From Balneolaceae bacterium (GTDB taxonomy: Bacteria; Bacteroidota; Rhodothermia; Balneolales; Balneolaceae), in the NCBI GenBank assembly GCA_021767245.1, contig JAASTO010000045.1, forward strand, positions 1-15,414: 15,414 bases of DNA. Reading direction: 5' to 3'. Below, in pieces: positions 7,365-14,647 of this stretch. Numbering within the stretch: the stretch's first letter is position 1; every line of letters starts with the position of its first letter. Position numbers and translations under genes: made by a program. The notes under the pieces were generated by a model. The model was given only the letters and a program-made list of their open reading frames with translations. It was not told the DNA's origin and ran no database searches.

Positions 7365-7856
7365 ATGCCTGCAAAGAAAATGCACCCTTCCATTGCTGAC
7401 ACCGTTCAGCCGATGAAACCCAAGAAAAACATTGCCTTGATCGCGCACGACCATCGAAAAATGGATCTGCTGGATTGGGCAGAATACAATAGCGAAATTC
7501 TCAGCGAACACAACCTTTTTGGAACCGGAACAACCGGTAAACTGGTGTCAGAGAAAACGGATCTGCCTGTCTATCGTTTTAAAAGCGGGCCCCTTGGCGG
7601 AGACTTACAGATCGGAACGGCCATCGTTCAAAATGAGATCGACATGATGATCTTTTTCTGGGACCCCCTTCAGGCACAACCCCATGATGTGGATGTCAAA
7701 GCACTTCAGCGAATCAGCATTGTATACAATATACCCATGGCCTGTAACCGGTCCTCTGCAGATTTCCTGATCACATCTCCCCTCATGAAAACAAAATATG
7801 ACCGGTTCATCGTAGATTACAGCCAACGTTTCAAAAAAGATTTTGATGCCGAATAA
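7365..7856 (+). CDS. mgsA: Methylglyoxal synthase
   Basis: MgsA converts dihydroxyacetone phosphate to methylglyoxal and free phosphate, a cytosolic bypass of lower glycolysis used when sugar phosphates build up or phosphate is short. The 163-residue protein keeps all the E. coli key residues at a constant offset of nine: H28 (E. coli H19, in IAHDHRK), D80 (D71, SGPLGGD), D100 (D91, FFWDPL), H107 (H98) and D110 (D101, PHDVDVKAL). The phosphate-binding GTGTTG motif is at 53-58. The N-terminus is about nine residues longer than in E. coli; a Met at residue 17 is an alternative start that would trim it. The last 11 bases overlap the start of the DUF255 gene, indicating coupled expression. Confidence 0.95.
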   Translation: MPAKKMHPSIADTVQPMKPKKNIALIAHDHRKMDLLDWAEYNSEILSEHNLFGTGTTGKLVSEKTDLPVYRFKSGPLGGDLQIGTAIVQNEIDMMIFFWDPLQAQPHDVDVKALQRISIVYNIPMACNRSSADFLITSPLMKTKYDRFIVDYSQRFKKDFDAE

Positions 7857-9882
7857 GTTAGCCAAAGAAAAAAGTCCTTACCTGCAGCAACATGTCGATA
7901 ATCCTGTGGATTGGTACCCGTGGGGTGAAGAAGCTTTTAAAAAGGCCAAAAATGACAACAAACCGGTATTTCTCTCCATAGGTTATGCCACCTGCCATTG
8001 GTGCCATGTGATGGCACACGAAAGTTTTGAGGATCCCGAGATCGCCAAAATGATGAACGAGGCGTTTGTTAATATCAAAGTGGATCGTGAGGAACGTCCT
8101 GATATCGACAATATGTACATGACTGTGTGCCAGATGCTGACAGGTCAGGGTGGTTGGCCTCTCACCATCATCATGACACCAGACAAAGAACCTTTTTTTG
8201 CCGGTACTTATATCCCGAAGGAAGCACGATTTAACCGGATCGGTTTAAGGCAACTCATACCGGGAGTGGTCGGCATGTGGAAGAATGAGCCCAAACGTGT
8301 CAGCAAAGCAACGGAGAAAATAAAAGAAGGCTTTCAACGATCTCAACAATTCGAAAATGGACAATTCCCCGGAACCGAAGCAACTGATTTTGCTGCTGAA
8401 CAACTCGCTAAAAGTTTTGACACCACGCACGGAGGTTTTGGCTCAGCTCCTAAGTTCCCAAGTCCACATAACCTGATGTTCCTTTTACGTCAGTGGAAAA
8501 TCAGTGAAGACCAACGGTTTTTAGATATGGTCACCGAAACACTTACAGCCATGCGATTGGGCGGGATCTGGGATCATATTGGCTATGGCTTTCATCGCTA
8601 CTCAACCGACCGGGAATGGCTGCTTCCTCATTTTGAGAAAATGCTATATGATCAGGCTTTGCTGCTTTTGGCATATTCTGAGGCCTGGCAAGCAACCGGA
8701 GATCCCCTCTTCAAACAAACCGTTTATGAGATCACAGACTATGTGAACCGAAAGCTCAGGCATCCTGAAGGCGGCTTTTATTCAGCGGAGGATGCTGACA
8801 GCGAAGGCGAGGAAGGCAAGTTTTACGTCTGGACATTTTCTGAATTAAAAGACATTCTCGAAAAAGATGAGCTTGAGTTCTTCACAGATCATTTCCAAAT
8901 CAAGGAAGAAGGTAATTTTGAAGATGAGGCCACTAAAAAACTAACAGGGGCCAACATCCCCCATCTGCAGCAGGCTCTTTCCGAAAATGAATCAAAAGTA
9001 TTTCAAGTCATCAGAAAAAAGCTTTTTGAAAAACGAGAAACCCGGGAACACCCCTTACTGGATGATAAGATACTAACTGACTGGAACAGCCTGATGATCG
9101 CCGCATTGGCAAAAGCCGGTTTTATATTTGATGACGAAGACCTGATCAGCTCTGCAGAGCAAGGGATTCGCTTTATCAATAAGGAACTAGTGAGATCTGG
9201 CGCGTTACTGCACCGATACAAAGATGGAGAAGCCGGTATTGAGGCTATGGCGGATGATTATGCCTTCTTGATCTGGGCACTGATCGAATGTTATCAGGCT
9301 ACCTTTGAGCCGAGTTATCTTGAGCAGGCCCTCCATTGGAACAAGGTATTTTCAGACATTTTCTGGGATGAAGAAAACGGCGGATACTTTTTCAGCATGC
9401 AGCAGGATGATCAGATTTATGGACCGCAAAAACAGCTGTACGACGGAGCCGTCCCATCATCAAATTCGGTAGCTCTGATTAATTTGATTAGACTTAGTCG
9501 TCTCACCGGTAAAACAGAACTGGAGGACAAGGCTCAAAAACTTGGTGAAGCCTTCTCTGCTGAACTGATCAGGTCGGGGTCCAGTATCACGCACAGTATG
9601 CAAGCCATTCAGTTCCTGAATACCGATTCCAGAGAGATCACTCTCGTTTCTTCTAAAAAAGACACAGAGCTTTTTAACACTCTCTTCAGAGAATCTTATG
9701 CCCCGTTTAACGTCATTCATTTCAAACATCGGGATAATGCTTCTAAGTTAGGACAAGTGGCCCCTTATACCGACTCCCAGACAGTCAAAGAAAAAGAAAA
9801 TGCACTCTATGTCTGTACTAATTTTACCTGCGATCAACCTGTGTTTGATCCTGATGAGATGAAGAAAACATTGAACTCATAA
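7846..9882 (+). CDS. DUF255 thioredoxin-fold / glycosidase-like barrel protein (YyaL/SSP411 family)
   Basis: Large cytosolic protein of the YyaL/SSP411 (SPATA20) family, 678 residues, the usual length. The N-terminal thioredoxin-like DUF255 domain (about 1-165) opens NKLAKEKSPYLQQHVDNPVDW and carries the family motif C50-H-W-C53-H, followed by the DREERPDID and GGWPL motifs. The rest (about 190-660) is an alpha/alpha-barrel like that of N-acylglucosamine epimerases and unsaturated glycosidases, with APKFPSPHNL, EKMLYDQALLL, EGGFYSAEDADSEGEEGKFYVW and LTDWNSLMI. The molecular function in bacteria is not established; a redox or carbohydrate-linked role is suggested only by the folds. I chose ATG 7846; a TTG one codon earlier is the alternative. 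The 11-base overlap with mgsA implies translational coupling. A terminator follows at once. Confidence 0.9.
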   Translation: MPNKLAKEKSPYLQQHVDNPVDWYPWGEEAFKKAKNDNKPVFLSIGYATCHWCHVMAHESFEDPEIAKMMNEAFVNIKVDREERPDIDNMYMTVCQMLTGQGGWPLTIIMTPDKEPFFAGTYIPKEARFNRIGLRQLIPGVVGMWKNEPKRVSKATEKIKEGFQRSQQFENGQFPGTEATDFAAEQLAKSFDTTHGGFGSAPKFPSPHNLMFLLRQWKISEDQRFLDMVTETLTAMRLGGIWDHIGYGFHRYSTDREWLLPHFEKMLYDQALLLLAYSEAWQATGDPLFKQTVYEITDYVNRKLRHPEGGFYSAEDADSEGEEGKFYVWTFSELKDILEKDELEFFTDHFQIKEEGNFEDEATKKLTGANIPHLQQALSENESKVFQVIRKKLFEKRETREHPLLDDKILTDWNSLMIAALAKAGFIFDDEDLISSAEQGIRFINKELVRSGALLHRYKDGEAGIEAMADDYAFLIWALIECYQATFEPSYLEQALHWNKVFSDIFWDEENGGYFFSMQQDDQIYGPQKQLYDGAVPSSNSVALINLIRLSRLTGKTELEDKAQKLGEAFSAELIRSGSSITHSMQAIQFLNTDSREITLVSSKKDTELFNTLFRESYAPFNVIHFKHRDNASKLGQVAPYTDSQTVKEKENALYVCTNFTCDQPVFDPDEMKKTLNS

Positions 9883-9883
9883 A

Positions 9884-9914
9884 AAAAAAGCTCTCCTCAA
9901 ATGAGGAGAGCTTT
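9884..9914. terminator. Bidirectional rho-independent terminator
   Basis: AAAGCTCTCCTCA (9887-9899) and TGAGGAGAGCTTT (9902-9914) form a 13-bp perfect stem around AA. Read on the minus strand, the stem is followed by a run of nine T, making a strong terminator for the DUF4412 gene 32 bases upstream on that strand. On the plus strand the T tract is only TTT, so it is weaker there, but it lies immediately after the DUF255 gene stop. It serves two convergent genes. Confidence 0.9.
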
Positions 9915-9946
9915 CATAAAATTGATTGCCTGAGTCAGTTATCTGA

Positions 9947-10705
9947 TCAACGTTCCATCATCATTTTAAATACGTAATCTTTAAAGCTCATCAGGGTTAC
10001 TCCGGCAGGGATCTCAACCATCGCTTTGGCAACAGAAGAAGGGTTCACGTTATTAACTTTCATAATGGTTGTTCGTTCTCCCCCTTCCACGGCTTCAATC
10101 AGCAGTGGAAAATTCTTCCCTTTGAATACCACTTCCTGTGCCACTCCATTGATCTCTGAATCTATACTTTCGGGCATGTTATTCCAACTTTCAGCCAGCA
10201 TACCCCAGTTTATATTGATGTCGGGTGCCAGCCAAATTGAGAGGTGTTTGCCCGGATTTTCTGAATCAGTGACGATCATCTCCGCAGCTTCATAACCAAG
10301 TATGGTTTGTGTTCGGTCAGAAAAGCTGTAATCCGGTTTTGGTGTGTTATCCGGCTCAGAAGCACCTCCACTCCAGCTACTCAGCATTTCAACCAATCCT
10401 TCGATCTCCACCTTGGTCACCTGAAGTGCCTGATCCTTACCGGTCATGATCACAAAATCTTTCATGTCGTTTCTGATGAGCAGGCCATCGGTAGACATCT
10501 GATCCATCACAGCAAAGTCATCCTCTCCTTTAAGCATAATTCGGTTCGGAGTGGCGTATAAATTGATCTGACTGACTTCAATTTTTCCATCTTCCTCAGA
10601 AAAGACATCCATGGTGATCTGCCCTTCAAACTGGGCATATGCTGAACCGGAAAAAAGGGCCAACACAAAAAGAAGCCCAAGTAGTGAAAATCGTTTAATA
10701 AACAT
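9947..10705 (-). CDS. Exported DUF4412-type protein of unknown function
   Basis: The 252-residue product has a clear signal peptide (MFIKRF, hydrophobic core, then SGSAYAQ, cleavage probably after residue 24), so it should be periplasmic. The mature part resembles DUF4412 proteins: a beta-rich opening (FEGQITMDVFSEEDGK), a stretch about loss of a bound state (NRIMLKGEDDFAVMDQMSTDGLLIRNDMKDFVIM), a central ILGYEAAEMIVTD motif, a Trp-rich segment around 158-176, and the closing EIPAGVTLMSFKDYVF. Such proteins resemble lipoprotein-carrier-like beta folds, but no function is known to me. I chose ATG 10705; a GTG at 10744 would add 13 polar residues ahead of the signal peptide. The start is 60 bases downstream of mnmA on the same strand, so co-transcription is possible. 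The terminator at 9884-9914 ends the unit. Confidence 0.82.
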   Translation of the reverse strand: MFIKRFSLLGLLFVLALFSGSAYAQFEGQITMDVFSEEDGKIEVSQINLYATPNRIMLKGEDDFAVMDQMSTDGLLIRNDMKDFVIMTGKDQALQVTKVEIEGLVEMLSSWSGGASEPDNTPKPDYSFSDRTQTILGYEAAEMIVTDSENPGKHLSIWLAPDININWGMLAESWNNMPESIDSEINGVAQEVVFKGKNFPLLIEAVEGGERTTIMKVNNVNPSSVAKAMVEIPAGVTLMSFKDYVFKMMMER

Positions 10706-10765
10706 ATATGGTTTTTTAGATTTATAGTCGGTTGTTAAACGCACGCGTACTGCATTTGTTACATG

Positions 10766-11896
10766 TCAGGCCGGAATAAGATCTTCCATCCCAACACTTA
10801 CCTTTTTGATCCAGCCACCGGCCAGCACATCATCTCCTTCATAACAGACGATGGCCTGACCCGGAGTGATCGCTTCACGTCCTGCCGGGAAATGTACCTT
10901 CATTTCAGTCTCACTGAGCTGTGTCAAATGACCGATCGCTCCGTCATCATTATATCGAATGGCTCCTGTTATCTCCATGTCATCCTCAGGGATCTTGTCG
11001 TACTTCACCAGGTTCATTTCACCGGCAATCAGGGTTGAACTGACCAGGTCTTCTTTTTCACCAATGGTGATCGTGTTAGTGATCGGATCAATATGAGTTA
11101 CATATACCGGTTTTCCCATAGCCAGATCGAGTCCTCTTCGCTGACCAATAGTATAGAAGGGATATCCTTCATGCTCGCCAACCACATTACCTTTTTGATC
11201 AACAAATTTACCCCCTGATACTTTTTCCTCCAAGCCATCCACCCTGTCCTTTAAAAATCTTCGGTAATCATCATCAGGTACAAAACAGATCTCATAAGAA
11301 TCAGGCTTGTTGGCAACATTCAGCAATCCATGATCTTCAGCGATCTGACGAATTTCTGTTTTTGGGTATTCCCCCAATGGAAAGATCGTTCTTGCCAGAT
11401 GTTTTTGATCCACTCCCCATAAAGCATAGGACTGATCTTTTTTGGGATCATGTCCGCGGGAGATTACGTGCCGGCCATTTTCTTCCCTGACTTTGGCATA
11501 ATGTCCGGTCGCAATGAAATCACAACCGAGATTATCAGCTCGCTTCAGCAAGGCCGCCCATTTGATATGCGTATTACAAAGCACGCAAGGGTTAGGAGTT
11601 CTTCCTCCCATATAATCATCTACAAAACGGTCGATCACCCAGTCACCAAATTCTTCGCGAATATCAACAATGAAATGCTTGAAACCATGGTTTACAGCAA
11701 TATGCCGTGCATCATTCATAGATTCCACGGTACAACAGCCGGTTTCCTTCCCGGAGTTACCGCCACTTCGGTGGTAATCCCAGGTTTTCATCGTAATTCC
11801 GATAACTTCGTAGCCCTGCTCCTGAAGCATTACAGCGGCAACGGAGGAATCCACACCGCCACTCATGGCTACTAATACTCTTCCTTTTTTACTCAT
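10766..11896 (-). CDS. mnmA: tRNA-specific 2-thiouridylase MnmA
   Basis: MnmA adds sulfur at C2 of the wobble uridine U34 in tRNAs for Lys, Glu and Gln, using ATP and a persulfide donor. The 376-residue length is standard. The PP-loop ATPase motif SGGVDSS is at 12-18. The two catalytic cysteines are present: C104 in TPNPCVLCN and C204 in SYEICFV. The ATGHYAK motif (129-135) and the KKDQSYALW segment (152-160) bind tRNA or adenylate, and TIGQRRGL (249-256) opens the C-terminal beta-barrel region. The start is ATG 11896. The gene is divergent from the exported DsrE-family gene and leads into the DUF4412 gene. No dedicated cytosolic Tus-type sulfur relay gene is seen here, so sulfur probably comes from a cysteine desulfurase encoded elsewhere. 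Confidence 0.97.
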   Translation of the reverse strand: MSKKGRVLVAMSGGVDSSVAAVMLQEQGYEVIGITMKTWDYHRSGGNSGKETGCCTVESMNDARHIAVNHGFKHFIVDIREEFGDWVIDRFVDDYMGGRTPNPCVLCNTHIKWAALLKRADNLGCDFIATGHYAKVREENGRHVISRGHDPKKDQSYALWGVDQKHLARTIFPLGEYPKTEIRQIAEDHGLLNVANKPDSYEICFVPDDDYRRFLKDRVDGLEEKVSGGKFVDQKGNVVGEHEGYPFYTIGQRRGLDLAMGKPVYVTHIDPITNTITIGEKEDLVSSTLIAGEMNLVKYDKIPEDDMEITGAIRYNDDGAIGHLTQLSETEMKVHFPAGREAITPGQAIVCYEGDDVLAGGWIKKVSVGMEDLIPA

Positions 11897-12052
11897 AGTA
11901 CTCTTTTTGAAAACTTTTTATGGCATAAGCCAAAGTGTAAGATAAGGTTTTTTTAGGTGAAGGACGATGACCGATAATTGTTAGTGGCTATTTGCCCCAT
12001 AGACTCTTATATATCCGGCTCAACCCAAAAACCTGATAAACATAACTGCCTT

Positions 12053-12595
12053 ATGCTGAAGAAATTGCTGCTCACTTTCACTGTTTTGATCCTACCATTT
12101 ATCAGTGAAGTCTCTGCTCAGGATGCAAAATTTCCAATCATCAAAAATTACGGAGGTATATTTGAGATCCCGAACTCGGTGAACCCAAATGCTGATCAGC
12201 AATATAAGATCGTGGTGGACCTTAAAACCCTGCAACGAGATAAATCCAGTATCAATCCCGGGCTTAATAATGTTGCCAGAATGATCAACCTGCATGCTTT
12301 GGGTGGTGTAAAACCTGAAGATCTTAAAGTCAGTGTAGCCATTCACGGCGGGGCAACCGATGTCACCTTGACAGATGAGGCCTATCAAAAACGATATGAA
12401 ATGGATAATCCCAACATACCTCTTCTAACTGAACTGAAAGAAGCCGGTGTGGAACTGTACGTTTGTGGACAGTCACTCATCGCCCGACAATATGCTTTTG
12501 ATGAGATCCACGAGCATATAACATTTGGATTATCCATGTTAACCGTTGTGACGACACACGTTCACGACGGATACGTGCCACTCGTCTTTGACTAA
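12053..12595 (+). CDS. Exported DsrE/DsrF-family (sulfur-relay-like) protein
   Basis: The 180-residue product has a signal peptide (MLKKLLLTFTVLILPFISEVSAQ, cleavage near residue 23), then a DsrE-like alpha/beta fold. It shows YKIVVDLKT (first strand), NNVARMINLHALGGVKPEDLKVSVAIHGGA, and ELKEAGVELYVCGQSL, where C138 is at the position of the sulfur-carrying Cys of DsrE/TusD-like proteins. The C-terminus (FGLSMLTVVTTHVHDGYVPLVFD) is typical of the exported subgroup. Cytosolic relatives pass persulfide sulfur; the role of exported forms is not established. I chose ATG 12053, because the TTG at 11978 would place 25 non-signal residues ahead of the signal peptide. The gene is divergent from mnmA and converges on the HNH gene with 11 bases between stops. 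Confidence 0.85.
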   Translation: MLKKLLLTFTVLILPFISEVSAQDAKFPIIKNYGGIFEIPNSVNPNADQQYKIVVDLKTLQRDKSSINPGLNNVARMINLHALGGVKPEDLKVSVAIHGGATDVTLTDEAYQKRYEMDNPNIPLLTELKEAGVELYVCGQSLIARQYAFDEIHEHITFGLSMLTVVTTHVHDGYVPLVFD

Positions 12596-12606
12596 CACAC
12601 CTTAGA

Positions 12607-13107
12607 TCAGGTCATGTAAAGATATGGTTTCCACGGTTCCTGAACACCGCCATTGGAATCCCGAAAAAAGGTAATGGGAACCGGTCGGTAGGGTTTACTC
12701 ATCAATTCCATCTTAGCCTCTTTGGGTGTTCGGTTACCTTTTTTGACGTTACAGCGATCGCACGCTGTTGTCAGGTTCTCCCATGTGTCCCTGCCTCCGC
12801 GGCTCTTAGGCATGATGTGATCTATTGTGAGATCCGATTTCTTCCCGCAGTACTGGCAGGTGTAATCATCGCGGCGCATCACATTCCTTCTGGAAAGAAC
12901 GATCTTACTGTAAGGCACACGGATGTAGTTCCGTAACCTTATCACCGAAGGAAACTGAAAAGATCTTCGGGTGGTTCTCAGTTCTTTATCAGGATCGTCA
13001 TGAAGCAGTTCTGCTTTTTCTAAAAAGATCAGCTTCATGGATCGCTGCACAGAGCAGACACTCAAAGGTTGATAATCCTGATTTAAGACCAAAACATTCG
13101 CGTTCAT
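12607..13107 (-). CDS. HNH endonuclease family protein
   Basis: 166-residue protein with a C-terminal HNH nuclease domain. The zinc-binding cysteine pairs are C84-x2-C87 (YTCQYCGK) and C116-x2-C119 (CDRC). The ββα-metal core is LTIDHIMPKSRGG with D96-H97, then WENL with N111, then CNVKKGNRTP with N120. The N-terminus, NANVLVLNQDYQPLSVCS, is shared by a widespread chromosomal HNH family found as single-copy genes in Bacteroidota, cyanobacteria and others. That family is not tied to phages or restriction systems, and its physiological role is unclear to me. The start is ATG 13107. It stands alone: convergent with the DsrE gene, and separated from the gene upstream by a terminator. Confidence 0.92.
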   Translation of the reverse strand: MNANVLVLNQDYQPLSVCSVQRSMKLIFLEKAELLHDDPDKELRTTRRSFQFPSVIRLRNYIRVPYSKIVLSRRNVMRRDDYTCQYCGKKSDLTIDHIMPKSRGGRDTWENLTTACDRCNVKKGNRTPKEAKMELMSKPYRPVPITFFRDSNGGVQEPWKPYLYMT

Positions 13108-13182
13108 AGTGCATCCGGTTTAATTCCTGTTGATGATATTTCAGATGTTAACTCTTTCATGGAGAATGCAGTGTATGAAAAC

Positions 13183-13226
13183 AAAAAAGGCGCCCCGATC
13201 AATTAAACTTTTGTTCGGGACGCCTT
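13183..13226 (-). terminator. Rho-independent terminator of the PiT-like transporter gene
   Basis: Read on the minus strand, AAGGCGTCCCGA (13215-13226) pairs with TCGGGGCGCCTT (13187-13198) through twelve base pairs, one of them a G-U wobble, around a 16-base loop. A run of six T follows. The same stem on the plus strand has a C-A mismatch at that position, so the element is built for minus-strand transcripts. It starts 25 bases after the transporter stop. Confidence 0.88.
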
Positions 13227-13251
13227 AGTATGTAATATTTGGCTTTAAATA

Positions 13252-14379
13252 TCAATAGCCGATGAATTGCAGTAATTCTCTCCTCACATCATCATTGATT
13301 GATACGGCCAGTATGATCGATACGGCCAATCCGATCAGGGCATAACTCAGATCCTTGAAGGCCATAATAAATACCTTACTAAGTGGTCGCCCCATTTCCT
13401 TGTTATCCATAATACTGATACCCAGCTCACGTCCGGCCAGCAATCCAAGGAATACCCAGGTAGTACTCATAGGTACGGTACTCACTGTGAGTTTGTATAC
13501 CAACAAAATAGCATACACAAAGTCAATGATGGTAGCAGACCTGATATCTGTCACCCTGGATTTTTCAGTCACGATCTCCTGAATCTTATCCCCTCTCAGA
13601 TAAAACAAAAGTCCTAAGCCAAAAAAGATAAAGAGTGAGAAACCAAGGAACTGGGTCACATCCAGAGTTCGCGGTAAATATACGGCTATATTAGCAGCAT
13701 CCTGCATCACCCATACAGCCCATAGGGTACCGGATATGATCCATTGAAGTGGCAGCCAGTATTTCTTAGGCTCTCCGTTAAATCTTTTCTCAACCGTTTT
13801 GGTAACCACCAGCCATACAACAAGTCCGGTGATCAGTGCCAGGCCATACCCTGATAAACTTTTGCCCAATACGGAAGTGATCCCCTCAGCGGAGCTGGCA
13901 AAAGCACTTAAAAGTAGAAAGGTAGTTGAAACCGGCATTCTCATACGGGTCAGTATCAACAAAAAGATCGGAGCGGCAACCTGAAGAAAGCTAAAATTAG
14001 TGGGCGCTTCGGAGAATCCTTTTGAGGTCAATCTTTGATAGGTAACATCCCCATCATAAATGACCCAACTTGCTGTTACTGTGACAAGAAAAATACCGCC
14101 GATCCAAAGCCATAGGACCCACCATTTCTTGTCCATGTTGGAGGCTAAAAATGTTCCTATAGTCTGGATACTGTCGTTTGCAATAGCTGAGTAACCTGCA
14201 AAAAAGAATCCAACCCACATAGCTAATTCTGCGTATGGGAATGTGACACCGGCGATAAAAAAGAATACACCAATGAGGCCTATAAAGACTCTTTCTTGAC
14301 GGATAACGTCATAAAATCCGGTTGGAATAAACTGTTCGATTGGGCTTGAGCCGTTTTTGTTATTAGATGAATCTGACAT
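13252..14379 (-). CDS. Divergent PiT/Pho4-like multi-pass membrane transporter
   Basis: Hydrophobic 375-residue inner-membrane protein with about ten membrane segments. Its pattern matches the duplicated PiT (Pho4) phosphate-transporter fold in the right order: repeat one has IANDSIQTIGT (66-76, compare the GAND-x-AN motif) then MPVSTT (148-153); repeat two has MQDAANIAV (225-233) then VPMSTT (302-307). The key Asp residues (D69 and D227) and both STT motifs are kept, but the canonical GANDxAN and STTH sequences are altered, and the central hydrophilic loop is short. Substrate could be phosphate or another anion; this is inference. The start is ATG 14379, which lies inside a potential 5' hairpin. 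A terminator follows the gene. It is divergent from gdhA across 268 bases. Confidence 0.65.
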   Translation of the reverse strand: MSDSSNNKNGSSPIEQFIPTGFYDVIRQERVFIGLIGVFFFIAGVTFPYAELAMWVGFFFAGYSAIANDSIQTIGTFLASNMDKKWWVLWLWIGGIFLVTVTASWVIYDGDVTYQRLTSKGFSEAPTNFSFLQVAAPIFLLILTRMRMPVSTTFLLLSAFASSAEGITSVLGKSLSGYGLALITGLVVWLVVTKTVEKRFNGEPKKYWLPLQWIISGTLWAVWVMQDAANIAVYLPRTLDVTQFLGFSLFIFFGLGLLFYLRGDKIQEIVTEKSRVTDIRSATIIDFVYAILLVYKLTVSTVPMSTTWVFLGLLAGRELGISIMDNKEMGRPLSKVFIMAFKDLSYALIGLAVSIILAVSINDDVRRELLQFIGY

Positions 14380-14427
14380 TTACTTTCTTATGTGTGCTGA
14401 TTTGGCCACAAGTGTAAAAAGTAAATG
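14377..14427 (-). promoter_or_regulatory. Potential start-codon hairpin of the PiT-like gene
   Basis: On the plus strand CATTTACTTT (14377-14386) is the exact reverse complement of AAAGTAAATG (14418-14427). In the minus-strand mRNA the downstream arm contains the AUG start codon, so the 10-bp stem would sequester it. A second inner pairing, CTT..GTG (14387-14394, two-base bulge) with CACAAG (14407-14412), extends the structure. This could be a translational control element or an operator; it is AT-rich and unproven. Confidence 0.35.
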
Positions 14428-14561
14428 TTAAGGCAGTATTACGATTCACCATATCACCCGATACTTAACAATTAGATAACATCAACCCTGCCGGAAATTT
14501 TGCCTGTGGCGGTTCATGTGTTCTTCATTGTTAAATTTTAAAATTACAGGATATTTCTATA

Positions 14562-14611
14562 AAAAAAGCGATAGTTTTAGGTTTTACTATTATATTTGGA
14601 ACCGCTTTTTT
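14562..14611. repeat. Nested inverted repeat with -7-like element upstream of gdhA
   Basis: AAAAAAGCG (14562-14570) and CGCTTTTTT (14603-14611) are perfect inverted arms. Just inside the left arm ATAGT (14571-14575) pairs with ACTAT (14586-14590). The remaining loop holds TATATTTG (14591-14598), an exact TAnnTTTG -7 promoter element for a transcript starting about 40 bases before the gdhA ATG; no clear -33 TTTG is present. The A-run/T-run arms resemble a weak terminator, but no gene ends here. A promoter embedded in a dyad is the simplest reading. Confidence 0.35.
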
Positions 14612-14647
14612 GAGCTAAAATCACAACATTTTTATTTCCACATTTCA

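Noticed and set aside
11450..11875. 141-codon plus-strand reading frame inside mnmA
   Set aside because: It lies opposite the PP-loop and catalytic Cys regions of mnmA; the translation has no recognisable domain or signal.
12607..13107. HNH gene as part of a mobile element, restriction or defence system
   Set aside because: There is no methyltransferase, integrase, repeat or partner gene nearby, and the N-terminus matches a widespread chromosomal HNH family.
14380..14647. Small RNA, tRNA or short coding gene in the largest intergenic region
   Set aside because: No cloverleaf, convincing short reading frame or complete terminator was seen; only the dyads and the promoter-like element are listed.
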